Both the position numbers and the translations under genes were made by a program. This document shows, one piece after another, positions 45,688 to 54,673 of a DNA stretch of 64,000 nt. Each line of letters begins with the position of its first letter. Position 1 is the first letter of the stretch. Origin of the DNA: Hyphococcus flavus (GTDB lineage Bacteria > Pseudomonadota > Alphaproteobacteria > Caulobacterales > Parvularculaceae); NCBI RefSeq assembly GCF_028748065.1, contig NZ_CP118166.1, positions 2,309,501-2,373,500 of the forward strand. The letters run 5' to 3'. A model generated the notes under the pieces. That model was not told the DNA's origin. It worked only from the letters and a program-made list of their open reading frames with translations, and made no database searches.

Positions 45688-47961
45688 ATGGCGGAAAAAA
45701 AAGCGGCGGGAGACAGTATAAGCGCTCCCATTCAGCATGAAGAAAACGCCGCGCGGCCGAGCCAACCGATCGGATTTATTCGTCAGGTCGAACTGGTCGA
45801 CAGGGTCAAAGCTTATGATCCGGATGCTGACGAAGATCTTTTAAACCGCGCTTATGTCTATGCTATGAAAGCTCATGGCGGTCAGATGCGTGCATCGGGC
45901 GATCCCTATTTTTCTCACCCCCTGGCGGTTGCCGCTATTTTGACGGAACTTCGCGCTGACCCCGCGACGGTCGCCACTGCGCTGTTGCATGATGTGGTCG
46001 AAGACACCGACGCCACCGTTGACGACATCAAGAAGTTATTCGGCGATGAGGTCGCAAGGCTCGTCGATGGCGTCACCAAGCTTTCGCAGATTGAATTGAA
46101 AAGCGAAGCCAGCAAACAGGCGGAAAATTTCAGAAAGCTTGTCGTCGCCATGGCGGATGACGTACGGGTCCTGCTCGTCAAGCTCGCGGATCGGCTGCAC
46201 AACATGCGCACGCTCCACCACATTCCAAAACCGGAAAAACGCCAGCGCATCGCCCATGAGACTATGGAGATTTATGCGCCGCTGGCGGGCCGCATCGGCG
46301 TTCACAAAATCCGTGAGGAGCTCGAGGATATTTCCTTCAGGGAATTAAGTCAGGATGTACACGCGACCATCAGCGAACGGCTGGCGGACTTGCAGACCCA
46401 TTCGATTGGCGGCGTCGTCGAACTCGCCAATGTGTTGCGCGAGCAATTGAACAAGCATGGCATCAAGGCGCAAATCACCAGCAGGGAAAAGCGGCCGTAT
46501 TCCATCTGGCGCAAGATGACGCAAAAGAACGTCTCATTCGATGAGCTTGCGGATATCTACGCCTTTCGGGTGCTGGTTGACGGAATAGATGACTGTTACG
46601 CGGCGCTTGGTGTTATTCATACGAACTGGCGGATGATCCCGACCGAGTTCGACGATTATATTTCAGCGCCTAAGCCCAACAATTACCGATCCATCCATAC
46701 AGCCGTGATTGGTCCGCCGAGCAGCGACGGCCGCCGCCAGCGCATCGAGATTCAAATTCGGACATTTGAAATGCACGACACGGCGGAACGGGGCGTCGCA
46801 GCGCACTGGCAATACAAAGACCCGGGAGATAAGTCCGGTACGAGTGTCGAGATTGTCGCGCGCGGACAATATGATCCGTATGATACGCCGCGCCGGCTGG
46901 TGGAAATGTTTCAGACTGGCGAAGACCCTGACGAGGCGCTGCAATACGCCAAGCTGGAACTCTTTCAGGATCAGGTTTTCTGTTTCACACCCAAAAGCCG
47001 CGTGATTGCGCTGCCAAAAGGGGCGACGCCGCTCGACTTCGCCTATGCGGTGCACACAGACGTGGGCGATCAATGTATTGGCGCCAAGATCAACGGGGTA
47101 CAACGTCCCTTGCGTACGCCGTTGAATACCGGTGACGTGGTGGAAATTCTGCGCTCTGATAATGCGCCGGTGCCGGCGGAATGGGAAAGCGTCGCCTATA
47201 CCGGCAAGGCGCGCAGCGCCATACGCCGCCGCATCAAGAAAATGCAGTATGATGAGCATCTGGCGCTCGGGCGTTCCATTGCAGAGAGTGTTTTCACCGG
47301 CGCGCATCTTGAGTTTTCGATTAAAGGCGTGCGCGAAGGGCTAAAGCGTCTCGGCAAGAAATCCGTTGACGACGTGCTCGTCAGCATCGGCCGGGGCGAC
47401 CTTGCGGTGAATGAATTGGTCGAGGCGGTTTACCCGGGCGCGTCGCTTGAAAGCAGCGGCGAAATTCGTGTCGCGTCTTTGCGAGAATTTAAGCCCCGCG
47501 CGGCCATCGCCGGTTTGACGCCAGGCGTGTCGGTGAAAATGGCGCGCTGTTGCACGCCGCTGCCGGGCGAACGCATTGTCGGCATTCGCCAGGGCGATGG
47601 CGGCGTTAAGGTGCACACGATTTATTGTGAGACGCTGGCCGAGGAAGACCCGCCACAGGACCGCTGGCTCGATCTTAAATGGCGCGAGCATGACGACGCC
47701 GCCACTGCATTTGCCAGGCTGATCGCGACCGTGCGCAATGGACTTGGCGTGTTAAGTGAAATCGCGGGCGTTATTGCGCGATACGGCGTTTCCATCGCTA
47801 ACATTCGCATCGTTAATCGCTCGAAAGAATTCGTCGATTTCATTCTCGATGTCGAAGTGAAAGACTCACGCCAGTTTGCGCAGATGCTGGCTGGCGTGCG
47901 CGCCTCGCCGAATGTTATTCACGCGGACCGGACAGGAGCTGGAGATCACGATGAGCTTTGA
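45688..47961 (+). CDS. rsh: Bifunctional (p)ppGpp synthetase/hydrolase RelA/SpoT (Rsh)
   Basis: 757 residues from the ATG at 45688; a TTG at 45631 would add 19 residues, and neither start has an ideal ribosome site. Domains: HD hydrolase (SHPLAVAAILTEL, LLHDVVEDTDA) at about 55-200, RelA/SpoT synthetase (YSIWRKMTQKN, DIYAFRVLV, NNYRSIHTAV) at about 240-380, TGS (VFCFTPKSRVIALPKGATP) and a C-terminal ACT domain (ATVRNGLGVLSEIAGVIARY). Both catalytic halves look intact, so this is the single alphaproteobacterial stringent-response enzyme. It overlaps pyrE by 11 bp. Confidence 0.96.
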   Translation: MAEKKAAGDSISAPIQHEENAARPSQPIGFIRQVELVDRVKAYDPDADEDLLNRAYVYAMKAHGGQMRASGDPYFSHPLAVAAILTELRADPATVATALLHDVVEDTDATVDDIKKLFGDEVARLVDGVTKLSQIELKSEASKQAENFRKLVVAMADDVRVLLVKLADRLHNMRTLHHIPKPEKRQRIAHETMEIYAPLAGRIGVHKIREELEDISFRELSQDVHATISERLADLQTHSIGGVVELANVLREQLNKHGIKAQITSREKRPYSIWRKMTQKNVSFDELADIYAFRVLVDGIDDCYAALGVIHTNWRMIPTEFDDYISAPKPNNYRSIHTAVIGPPSSDGRRQRIEIQIRTFEMHDTAERGVAAHWQYKDPGDKSGTSVEIVARGQYDPYDTPRRLVEMFQTGEDPDEALQYAKLELFQDQVFCFTPKSRVIALPKGATPLDFAYAVHTDVGDQCIGAKINGVQRPLRTPLNTGDVVEILRSDNAPVPAEWESVAYTGKARSAIRRRIKKMQYDEHLALGRSIAESVFTGAHLEFSIKGVREGLKRLGKKSVDDVLVSIGRGDLAVNELVEAVYPGASLESSGEIRVASLREFKPRAAIAGLTPGVSVKMARCCTPLPGERIVGIRQGDGGVKVHTIYCETLAEEDPPQDRWLDLKWREHDDAATAFARLIATVRNGLGVLSEIAGVIARYGVSIANIRIVNRSKEFVDFILDVEVKDSRQFAQMLAGVRASPNVIHADRTGAGDHDEL

Positions 47962-48532
47962 TGCGCTGAAGGAATTTGAAGAGGCGGGCGCCCTGCAAAA
48001 GGGTCACTTTATTCTCTCGTCAGGTTTGCACAGCGACACATACCTGAACAAATCGATTGTCTCCATGTATCCGGATCGGGCGGAGCGGTTGTGTAAAGTG
48101 CTCGCTGAAAAGATAAGCGCTGAAATTTCTGACATCGATTATGTGATTTCACCGGCCATGGGCGCGATCATTTATGGATATGAAACAGCGCGTCACCTGA
48201 ATACGCCATTCATGTTTCTTGAGCGTGTTGACGGTGAATTTCAGTTGCGCCGGGGGTTCGGCATTGAAAAAGGCGCCCGCATCGTCGTGGTGGAGGACAT
48301 CGTTTCCACAGGACTGTCCGCGCGCGAAGCGATCTCAGCGGTCAGGAAAGCGGGCGGAGAAGTTTTGGCGCTTGGCTGTCTTGTTGACCGTTCCGCAGGG
48401 GCTGTTGATGTAGGCGCGCCGATCCTGCCGCTGCTCGAAATGAAAGTGGAGGCGTGGGAACCCGATGATTTGCCAGCGCATCTGAAAGATGTGCCGGCCG
48501 TCAAGCCCGGCAGCCGCGGGGTCAGCCAGTGA
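47951..48532 (+). CDS. pyrE: Orotate phosphoribosyltransferase
   Basis: 193 residues from the ATG at 47951 (GGAG just upstream). It joins orotate and PRPP to give OMP in pyrimidine synthesis. The PRPP loop IVVVEDIVSTGLSAREAI and GALQKGHFILSSGLHSDTYL mark the family. The start lies inside rsh, so translation is coupled. The stop overlaps the GTG of pdxJ (GTGA). Confidence 0.96.
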   Translation: MSFDALKEFEEAGALQKGHFILSSGLHSDTYLNKSIVSMYPDRAERLCKVLAEKISAEISDIDYVISPAMGAIIYGYETARHLNTPFMFLERVDGEFQLRRGFGIEKGARIVVVEDIVSTGLSAREAISAVRKAGGEVLALGCLVDRSAGAVDVGAPILPLLEMKVEAWEPDDLPAHLKDVPAVKPGSRGVSQ

Positions 48533-49290
48533 GTGAAAAGAAACCCATTCGTCTCGGCGTGAATATCGATCACGTGGCGACCATCAGGAATGCACGCGGC
48601 GGCGCCCATCCTGACCCGGTGCGGGCGGCGCATCTGGTCGCTTCGGCGGGCGCCGACGGCATCACCGCCCATTTGCGCGAGGACCGGCGCCATATCCGCG
48701 ATGACGACATGCGCCGGCTGAAAGAAGAGCTCGACCTGCCCCTTAATTTCGAAATGGCGGCGACGGCGGAAATGCTTCAGTTATGCATCGATGTCGGGCC
48801 GCATGCCTGCTGCATCGTGCCGGAAAACCGCAACGAGCGCACGACCGAGGGCGGTCTTAACGTCGCCGGGCAGCATAATTTTATTGCGCCATTTGTGCGT
48901 GAGCTGAACGATGCAGGGATACGCGTGTCGTTATTTGTCGATCCTGAAGCTGAACATATCGAAGCGGCGAAGTCGGCGGGGGCGTCGGTCATCGAAATTC
49001 ATACGGGCGCCTATTACGAAGCCGCCGCCGCGACGGAACCAAAGCGCATTGCCGCAGAGTTTGAAAAGATAAAAGCTTCAGCAGAGCTTGCTGACAGGAT
49101 TGGTCTGGAAGTCCACGCCGGTCACGGTTTGACGTTTCACAACGTACAGCCTGTTGCTGCGCTGCCGCAGATTGTCGAACTCAACATCGGACACTTTCTG
49201 GTAGGCGAGGCGGTGTTCATGGGGCTCGCCGACGCAGTCAAGGAAATGAAACAGCTGATGCAGGATGCACGCACCGGCGGGCACTACTGA
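48529..49290 (+). CDS. pdxJ: Pyridoxine 5'-phosphate synthase
   Basis: 253 residues from the GTG at 48529. PdxJ closes the pyridoxal-phosphate ring from 1-deoxyxylulose-5-phosphate and 3-amino-2-oxopropyl phosphate. Motifs: LGVNIDHVATIRNARGG, DGITAHLREDRRHI, LPLNFEMAAT, CIVPENRNERTTEGG and VHAGHGLTFHNV. In most alphaproteobacteria acpS follows directly; here a foreign-looking gene is in between. Confidence 0.97.
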   Translation: MSEKKPIRLGVNIDHVATIRNARGGAHPDPVRAAHLVASAGADGITAHLREDRRHIRDDDMRRLKEELDLPLNFEMAATAEMLQLCIDVGPHACCIVPENRNERTTEGGLNVAGQHNFIAPFVRELNDAGIRVSLFVDPEAEHIEAAKSAGASVIEIHTGAYYEAAAATEPKRIAAEFEKIKASAELADRIGLEVHAGHGLTFHNVQPVAALPQIVELNIGHFLVGEAVFMGLADAVKEMKQLMQDARTGGHY

Positions 49291-49295
49291 AGTTT

Positions 49296-50093
49296 ATGGA
49301 AAGCGTTCATATTGTTTTCAGCCATTCGGCAGCGGCTGGGTTGAGAGAGGCGCTGACGAGCGCCGGAACTGAAGAAAAAATTATAAATTGTTGGGGCGAC
49401 TACCACGCTGGCCCACTTGCCGTATCATTAGATGAAAGACTGAATTGGCTTTGCGCAAACTATTATGATGTTGGTGATGGTGATTCTGAATTGCGTGATG
49501 AATATAAGAAACGGCATTCGTGGATGTCAGAAATAGCTTCGAATAGTATGGCGCGAAAAATAATCTGGTATAGTAAAGTTTGCGCTAGAGATTATTGCGG
49601 TTATCTAAATTTCGTAACGCTTGCTCAAGAAGGTTTCGATTTGCTTCAATCTGTTGATCTAGCCACTGCTCTCCCCAAAGAAAATGCGCGTAAGGCGCTG
49701 AGTGTTGGATGGGCATTGCCCCGTTATCTTTTACAGGCATCATCTTTTCGTTGCTCAATTTCTGAGGATGAATTGCGCAATGCTTCAGCTGTGTGGGGGA
49801 AAATGAAAAAAGAAAATAAGGCGTTGCGTGTGTTTACAAACGACGGGTTGATTTCGGCAGAGGTTGATTTTTTTGATGAGGCAATTCTGGACTTTGTCAC
49901 AAATCAGTACCAGCGGGCACCGTATGTTATTGGCAATGTCCTTGGATACGTAGACGCACAAACAGCCTTCACTCAATCAAATTCTGACTTTTTTTACTTT
50001 CGTCGTCTCAAGGAATTACACAAGCAAGGCCGAGTCATTTGGCGAGGCGGCTTTGAGAATATGAGGGACGCAGCTGTGCGTTTGGCCTCATGA
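49296..50093 (+). CDS. DUF1835/DUF3658-like protein inserted between pdxJ and acpS
   Basis: 265 residues. The N-terminal [18 protein letters not shown] and [12 protein letters not shown] match DUF1835, whose members start with a HIVFGDSAAG-type segment and a D-x-x-x-GPL motif; the C-terminal half resembles DUF3658. Their function is unknown. The gene is visibly more AT-rich than pdxJ and acpS and uses AT-ending codons (TTTTTTGATGAG and similar), which suggests later acquisition. It is nevertheless snugly fitted: it starts 5 bp after pdxJ, and its stop overlaps the acpS ATG (ATGA), so the operon still reads through. Confidence 0.75.
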   Translation: MESVHIVFSHSAAAGLREALTSAGTEEKIINCWGDYHAGPLAVSLDERLNWLCANYYDVGDGDSELRDEYKKRHSWMSEIASNSMARKIIWYSKVCARDYCGYLNFVTLAQEGFDLLQSVDLATALPKENARKALSVGWALPRYLLQASSFRCSISEDELRNASAVWGKMKKENKALRVFTNDGLISAEVDFFDEAILDFVTNQYQRAPYVIGNVLGYVDAQTAFTQSNSDFFYFRRLKELHKQGRVIWRGGFENMRDAAVRLAS

Positions 50094-50488
50094 TCATCGG
50101 CATCGGCAATGACATCATCGATATCCGCCGGGTGGAAAAAACACTTGAAAAACATGGGCAGCGGTTCACCCATCGCTGCTTTACGGAGATTGAGCGGGCG
50201 AAGTCCGACAAACGCCGGTTGCGCGCCGCCTCCTACGCCAAGCGATTCGCGGCGAAAGAAGCCTGCGCCAAGGCGCTGGGGACGGGGCTGTCGCGCGGTG
50301 TTTTCTGGCGGGATATGGGGGTAGTTAACCTTCCCGGTGGCAAGCCGACCATGGCGCTGACTGGCGGAGCGGCTGAAAGACTGGCCCAAATCACCCCCGA
50401 CGGCCATGAGGCGGCCATTCACCTGACCATTACCGACGATTTTCCCATGGCCCAGGCCATTGTCATCATCGACGCACAGGTTAAATAA
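50090..50488 (+). CDS. acpS: Holo-[acyl-carrier-protein] synthase
   Basis: 132 residues. AcpS transfers 4'-phosphopantetheine from CoA to acyl carrier protein. [15 protein letters not shown] and the [16 protein letters not shown]-like segment ([19 protein letters not shown]) carry the metal-binding Asp and Glu. The ATG overlaps the preceding stop. lepB follows after about 43 bp. Confidence 0.96.
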   Translation: MIIGIGNDIIDIRRVEKTLEKHGQRFTHRCFTEIERAKSDKRRLRAASYAKRFAAKEACAKALGTGLSRGVFWRDMGVVNLPGGKPTMALTGGAAERLAQITPDGHEAAIHLTITDDFPMAQAIVIIDAQVK

Positions 50489-50531
50489 GAGAGTTCAAGA
50501 CCGGGGCGGGCAACAACAAGGTATCAGGCGT

Positions 50532-51329
50532 ATGGCGGAAGCAGAGCATGGCGGCGTAAAGGCTGCGACGATAAAGGCAGACCAGAAAATGACCCCCGCC
50601 GAAGAAGCCTGGGATCTCGCCAAGACGGTGTTTTTCGCGGTTTTGATCGCGCTGGTGCTGCGCATCGTCATTTTTCAGCCGTTCAACATCCCCTCGGGCT
50701 CCATGAAGCCGAACCTGCTGGTGGGCGATTTCCTCGTCGTCTCAAAGCCGACCTTCGGCTATTCCACAGCGTCGCTGGTTTATCCACTGACGCGCATGCC
50801 CATGGAGGGACGCATCCTGCAAGGGGCGTCGCCCGTTCGTGGTGATGTCGTGGTTTTCAAAAACAAGAAAGACGGCAACAAGGATTACATCAAGCGCGTG
50901 ATCGGATTGCCCGGCGATCACATTCAGATGATCGGCGGCCTGTTGCACATTAATGGCGAGCCTATCGACAAGGAATTCGTCATGATCGGCAAGGGCGTTT
51001 GCGGCGGCGGCGACGGCCCGATGTATCGCGAAACCATGGATAACGGCACATCGTACATGGTGCAGGAATGTTCAGGCGATCAGGGCGCGCTCGACAATGT
51101 CGGTCCTTATCAGGTGCCGGCCGGTCATTATTTCATGATGGGCGACAATCGCGACCAGTCACAGGACAGCCGCGTTTATTCGCAGGTTGGTTATGTGGCC
51201 GAGGACGATATGGTCGGCCGTGCTGAGCGGCTATTCTTTTCCGTAGACGGACAAAAGACAAGATTCTGGACGGTGTGGAACTGGCCTATGGCCATCCGCT
51301 ATGGCCGCATCCTCGACCCCGTTGAATGA
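50532..51329 (+). CDS. lepB: Signal peptidase I
   Basis: 265 residues from the ATG at 50532. One membrane anchor (about 30-48, TVFFAVLIALVLRIVIF) precedes the catalytic domain, with the nucleophile S57 in NIPSGSMKPNLLVGD and the general base K121 in KDYIKRVIGLPGDH; YFMMGDNRDQSQDSRV is box E. It cleaves signal peptides of secreted proteins such as those exported by SecA in this window. Its stop overlaps the rnc ATG. Confidence 0.97.
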   Translation: MAEAEHGGVKAATIKADQKMTPAEEAWDLAKTVFFAVLIALVLRIVIFQPFNIPSGSMKPNLLVGDFLVVSKPTFGYSTASLVYPLTRMPMEGRILQGASPVRGDVVVFKNKKDGNKDYIKRVIGLPGDHIQMIGGLLHINGEPIDKEFVMIGKGVCGGGDGPMYRETMDNGTSYMVQECSGDQGALDNVGPYQVPAGHYFMMGDNRDQSQDSRVYSQVGYVAEDDMVGRAERLFFSVDGQKTRFWTVWNWPMAIRYGRILDPVE

Positions 51330-52024
51330 CAAACGAAGACTACGCGGCGCTGGAACAACGCATCGGATATGAATTCGCCGAGCGTTCATTGTTAAAACGC
51401 GCGCTTACCCATTCCAGCCTTTCCGGCGGCGAGGCCCCAGTGAAAGACCTGGAGCGGCTTGAATTTCTTGGCGACCGCGTGCTCGGCTTGCTTACCGCTG
51501 AAACCCTGTGGCGAAAATATCCTGACTATGACGAGGGAGAAATGGCGCCGCGCCTCAACGCGCTGGTGCGCAAGGAAACCTGTGCGAAGGCAACGCTTCA
51601 TTTCGGTGTTGATCAGTACATCTTAATGTCTGAGTGGGAGGACAGCGCCGGGGGACGCAAGAAAAAAGCAATCCTCGGCGATGTGATGGAAGCGCTTTTG
51701 GGCGCGCTTTACATTGACGGCGGACTGAAAGCGGCGCGCGCGCTTTACGATCAGTTCTGGACGCCCAATCTCGAAAACCTTTCCAAGCTGCATAAAGATC
51801 CTAAAACCGCGCTGCAGGAATGGACGCAGCGCAAAGCGCTTGGCGTGCCTGATTACGAAGTGATCGAGTCAGAAGGTCCGGCCCATGCGCCGGCGTTCAC
51901 GATTGAGGCTCAGGTCAAAGGCAAAAAGCCGACGCGCGGCGAGGGAAAATCGAAACGCGCCGCACAGATGGAAGCCGCGCGTGCGTTTTTAATCCGTGAA
52001 AAAGTGTGGTCGGAAGATGAGTGA
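51326..52024 (+). CDS. rnc: Ribonuclease III
   Basis: 232 residues. The RNase III signature LERLEFLGDRVLGLLTAE and the second acidic cluster ILGDVMEALLGALYIDGG form the catalytic site; a double-stranded RNA-binding domain follows (DPKTALQEWTQRKALGVPDY, GEGKSKRAAQMEAARAFL). It processes rRNA precursors and other duplex RNA. It ends in ATGAGTGA at 52017-52024, where a second start codon (the remnant era start) overlaps its stop. Confidence 0.97.
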   Translation: MTNEDYAALEQRIGYEFAERSLLKRALTHSSLSGGEAPVKDLERLEFLGDRVLGLLTAETLWRKYPDYDEGEMAPRLNALVRKETCAKATLHFGVDQYILMSEWEDSAGGRKKKAILGDVMEALLGALYIDGGLKAARALYDQFWTPNLENLSKLHKDPKTALQEWTQRKALGVPDYEVIESEGPAHAPAFTIEAQVKGKKPTRGEGKSKRAAQMEAARAFLIREKVWSEDE

Positions 52025-52109
52025 TCAACGTTGCGCCGTCATTGCCGTCATCGGCGCGCCCCCCGACCGCGAAGGCGGTCAAACCTTAAGGCGTTGGGAG
52101 CAGGGGTAG
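52017..52109 (+). pseudogene. Truncated duplicate of the era start, now a 30-codon leader frame
   Basis: An ATG at 52017 overlaps the rnc stop by 8 bp, where era normally starts. It opens a 30-codon frame whose residues 6-15 read CAVIAVIGAP, identical to residues 7-16 of the intact Era 101 bp further on. The ten codons differ only at four third positions. The frame then leaves Era similarity, passes through a hairpin (GACCGC at 52065 with GCGGTC at 52075) and stops at 52107-52109, five bases before the real era ATG. It looks like an original era start displaced by a 101-bp insertion or duplication; it may now couple era to rnc by re-initiation. Confidence 0.55.
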
Positions 52110-52114
52110 TCGAA

Positions 52115-53047
52115 ATGGTTGAGAATACCCAATGCGCTGTCATTGCCGTGATAGGCGCTCCCAACGCAGGCAAGTCCACATTAGTGAATGCGCTTGTGGG
52201 CGCGAAAGTTTCCATCGTCACACAAAAAGTGCAGACGACGCGGGCGCGGGTGCGCGGCATTCTCACTGAAGAGGAAACGCAGCTCATTTTTATCGATACG
52301 CCCGGCATTTTCTCACCGCGACGCCGGCTCGACCGCGCCATGGTTGCAGCGGCGTGGGACGGGCTTGACGGCGCCGATCAGATATTGCTGCTTATCGATG
52401 CGCCGGCGTATCTCGCCGGTGAAAGCGAGAAAGGCGCAGCCGGCAAATCCCGCGCTGACGCCGAGCGTATCATAGAAGGGTTGCAGAAAACGGGCGCCAA
52501 AACCGCGCTGGCGCTTAACAAGATTGACGATCTCGCCCGGCCAAAACTATTGGCGCTGGCGCAAGAGTTGAACGAGGCGGACGTTTTTTCCGACATCTTC
52601 ATGATCTCGGCGCAGAACGGCGACGGCCTTAAAGACCTCAAAACATTCCTCATGGAAATGGCGCCGGCGGGCCCCTGGCTTTATCCGCAAGATCAGATTT
52701 CCGATATTTCCGACCGGTTGATGGCGGCGGAGGTGACGCGCGAGAAATTATATCTGCGTTTGCATCAGGAACTTCCCTACGACTCCACGGTCGAAACCGA
52801 TAGCTGGAAAGAAACCAAGTCCGGCATTCGCATTGACCAGACAATTTATGTGGCGCGCGATAGCCAGAAACCCATTGTGCTCGGCAAGAACGGTCAGACC
52901 TTAAAGGTGATCGGCAAGGCCGCACGCGAGGAATTGACCGAACAGCTCGGCACGCCCGTTCATTTGTTCCTGCACGTCAAAGTCCGCGAAGGCTGGGACG
53001 AAGAAGCGGCGAGACTGCGCGGGCTGGGTCTCGACGCGGTGGAGTGA
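52115..53047 (+). CDS. era: GTPase Era
   Basis: 310 residues from the ATG at 52115 with CAGGGG about eight bases upstream. Era helps 16S rRNA maturation and 30S assembly. G1 is GAPNAGKST (13-21 or so), then G2 QTTRARVRGI, G3 DTPG, G4 NKID, G5 SAQNGDG; the KH domain has VARDSQKPIVLGKNGQTLKVIG. An in-frame extension to 52031 is rejected because its sequence is unlike Era; the duplicated era start upstream is in another frame. Confidence 0.96.
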   Translation: MVENTQCAVIAVIGAPNAGKSTLVNALVGAKVSIVTQKVQTTRARVRGILTEEETQLIFIDTPGIFSPRRRLDRAMVAAAWDGLDGADQILLLIDAPAYLAGESEKGAAGKSRADAERIIEGLQKTGAKTALALNKIDDLARPKLLALAQELNEADVFSDIFMISAQNGDGLKDLKTFLMEMAPAGPWLYPQDQISDISDRLMAAEVTREKLYLRLHQELPYDSTVETDSWKETKSGIRIDQTIYVARDSQKPIVLGKNGQTLKVIGKAAREELTEQLGTPVHLFLHVKVREGWDEEAARLRGLGLDAVE

Positions 53048-53065
53048 TCGAAGTTAGGCTGTGCG

Positions 53066-53806
53066 TTAGAATTTAATCAAACCACTGGTGAATTCGTTTA
53101 CAAATATTTGGACATCCGATTTTTGAGCGTGTTCTTCTAGTCGCGGAAAGCCACCCCATCGAAAAGCCAAACGCAAATAATCGAAAAACGGTAGCTCATG
53201 TCGTTCGTGAGCAAAGGTGGGATCTGGATTTTTCGCAGGAAGATATATAGCGTACGCGTCACCGCCGCTAATATTTGCTTTGTGTAGATAGTCTGGAGCT
53301 AGGTCCAAGCGGTATTGGTCATGTTGCAGACCTGTCACAAAATGGTGCTCTCCGGAATCCCATTCGCCTATTTGGTACGCTACGAACTGTGGAGAAGATA
53401 CGCATAGTGGATCCATCTCATCGATTGATAAGCCCAAACCTAGATCAGGACATTCCACTTTCGACTCGTAATTCCAAATCCAATTTATACCACCAACAAT
53501 ATTCCAGAACGCTTCGAAAGAAACAGGAAGAGAGTGGCCGCTAATCTCTACGATCCTATCAATAAGAAGTTGATCTTCATGGGATGGAGGTGTTCTCAAG
53601 GAAGAATACCCGAGGTCAAGCGGTTCCCAACCCAATGTTTTAAGCCTTTTAGTGAGCAAATCAGCATTCTGAGCAACCCGCTCCATCGTTGCACTAGCAA
53701 CTCCCAATACATCTCTATTTTCTTGCGCTTCGGCATTTGTAAGTTGGCGGATTTCATTCCACACAAGCTCATGCTCACCATCAAGATATCTAGATAATAA
53801 GGACAT
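53066..53806 (-). CDS. SUKH/SMI1-KNR4-like protein, AT-rich insertion
   Basis: 246 residues. The central LPVSFEAFWNIVGGINWIW resembles the LP-x-x-F/Y-x-x-F-x-x-x-GG core of the SMI1/KNR4 (SUKH) superfamily, and later blocks (PQFVAYQIGEW) fit a substrate-binding beta sheet; the match is by eye only. SUKH proteins often act as immunity proteins to polymorphic toxins. The gene is AT-rich, on the opposite strand, and sits between era and recO, which are normally adjacent and co-directional. No toxin gene is seen beside it. It converges on era with 18 bp between stops. Confidence 0.7.
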   Translation of the reverse strand: MSLLSRYLDGEHELVWNEIRQLTNAEAQENRDVLGVASATMERVAQNADLLTKRLKTLGWEPLDLGYSSLRTPPSHEDQLLIDRIVEISGHSLPVSFEAFWNIVGGINWIWNYESKVECPDLGLGLSIDEMDPLCVSSPQFVAYQIGEWDSGEHHFVTGLQHDQYRLDLAPDYLHKANISGGDAYAIYLPAKNPDPTFAHERHELPFFDYLRLAFRWGGFPRLEEHAQKSDVQIFVNEFTSGLIKF

Positions 53807-53916
53807 TTAAAACGCTCTATGGCCAAACAGTTTAAAGCAATTTGATATTGAATATAAGGCAAGGCAGCAAATGAGACTATCCTTGACATATTTATGTAAA
53901 CCGCAATCTTGCCTGA

Positions 53917-54642
53917 ATGAACTTCACCGATGCCGGCATTGTTCTTGACGCGCGCGCCCATGGGGAGACTCATGCGGTGGTTGATGTGTTTACGGAGCAT
54001 CACGGCCGCTGGGCGGGTCTTGTTTATGGCGGGCAGGGTCGCAAGATGCGCCCGCTGTTGCAGCCCGGCAATGAAGTGGCTCTTGAATGGAAGGGGCGCG
54101 GCGAGGATACGCTCGGTCATTTCACGCTGGAGATGGCGCATGCACGTGCGGGAGAGGCCATGGGCGAGCGTTTGTCGCTCGCCGCGCTTTCCGCCGCCTG
54201 CGCCGTGGCGCGCGAAACGCTCCCCGAACGCGAGGCGCACAAACGCGCCTATACCGCCATGGCGGTGCTGCTCGCCAATCTTGATGACGTTGATGTGTGG
54301 CCGGCGTTGATGGCGCGGTGGGAGTTGGGGTTGCTCGCTGAACTCGGCTTCGGCCTGACGCTCGACCGGTGTGCGGCCACCGGCGAACGCGACAATCTGA
54401 TTTACGTCTCGCCGCGTTCGGCCTGCGCCGTTTCCGCTGAAGCCGGCGAGCCTTACAAGGACAAACTGCTGCCGCTGCCGGCTTTCCTGCGCGGCGCGTC
54501 GGTTGAGGCGTCTCTGTCAGAAGCGATTGAGGCGCTGACGACGACCGGGCATTTCATCGAAACGCGCATCCTGCATCTTGCGAACAAGCAACTGCCCGAA
54601 GCGCGCCTGCGCGTAGTTGAGTTGCTGTCGGCGGCTGGCTAG
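53917..54642 (+). CDS. recO: DNA repair protein RecO
   Basis: 241 residues. RecO loads RecA on gaps with RecR and has an N-terminal OB fold (DAGIVLDARAHGETHAVVDVF, HHGRWAGLVYGGQGRK) and a helical C-terminal domain with a lone CxxT/C pattern (DRCAATGERDNLIYVSPRS). Because the SUKH-like gene cuts it off from era, it needs its own promoter: TTGACA at 53883-53888 is a possible -35, but no good -10 follows at the right distance. Confidence 0.93.
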   Translation: MNFTDAGIVLDARAHGETHAVVDVFTEHHGRWAGLVYGGQGRKMRPLLQPGNEVALEWKGRGEDTLGHFTLEMAHARAGEAMGERLSLAALSAACAVARETLPEREAHKRAYTAMAVLLANLDDVDVWPALMARWELGLLAELGFGLTLDRCAATGERDNLIYVSPRSACAVSAEAGEPYKDKLLPLPAFLRGASVEASLSEAIEALTTTGHFIETRILHLANKQLPEARLRVVELLSAAG

Positions 54643-54673
54643 TTTCTTTGCAGAGTTTTTTATTTGGCAATGT

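Noticed and set aside
52031-52114. Era with a 28-residue N-terminal extension
   Set aside because: The extension is basic and non-conserved (MRRHCRHRRAPRPRRR); it is the other frame of the duplicated era start.
53883-53911. Sigma-70 promoter for recO (TTGACA)
   Set aside because: The -35 is perfect but the hexamer 17 bases later (ATCTTG) is a poor -10, so it is mentioned only as a possibility.
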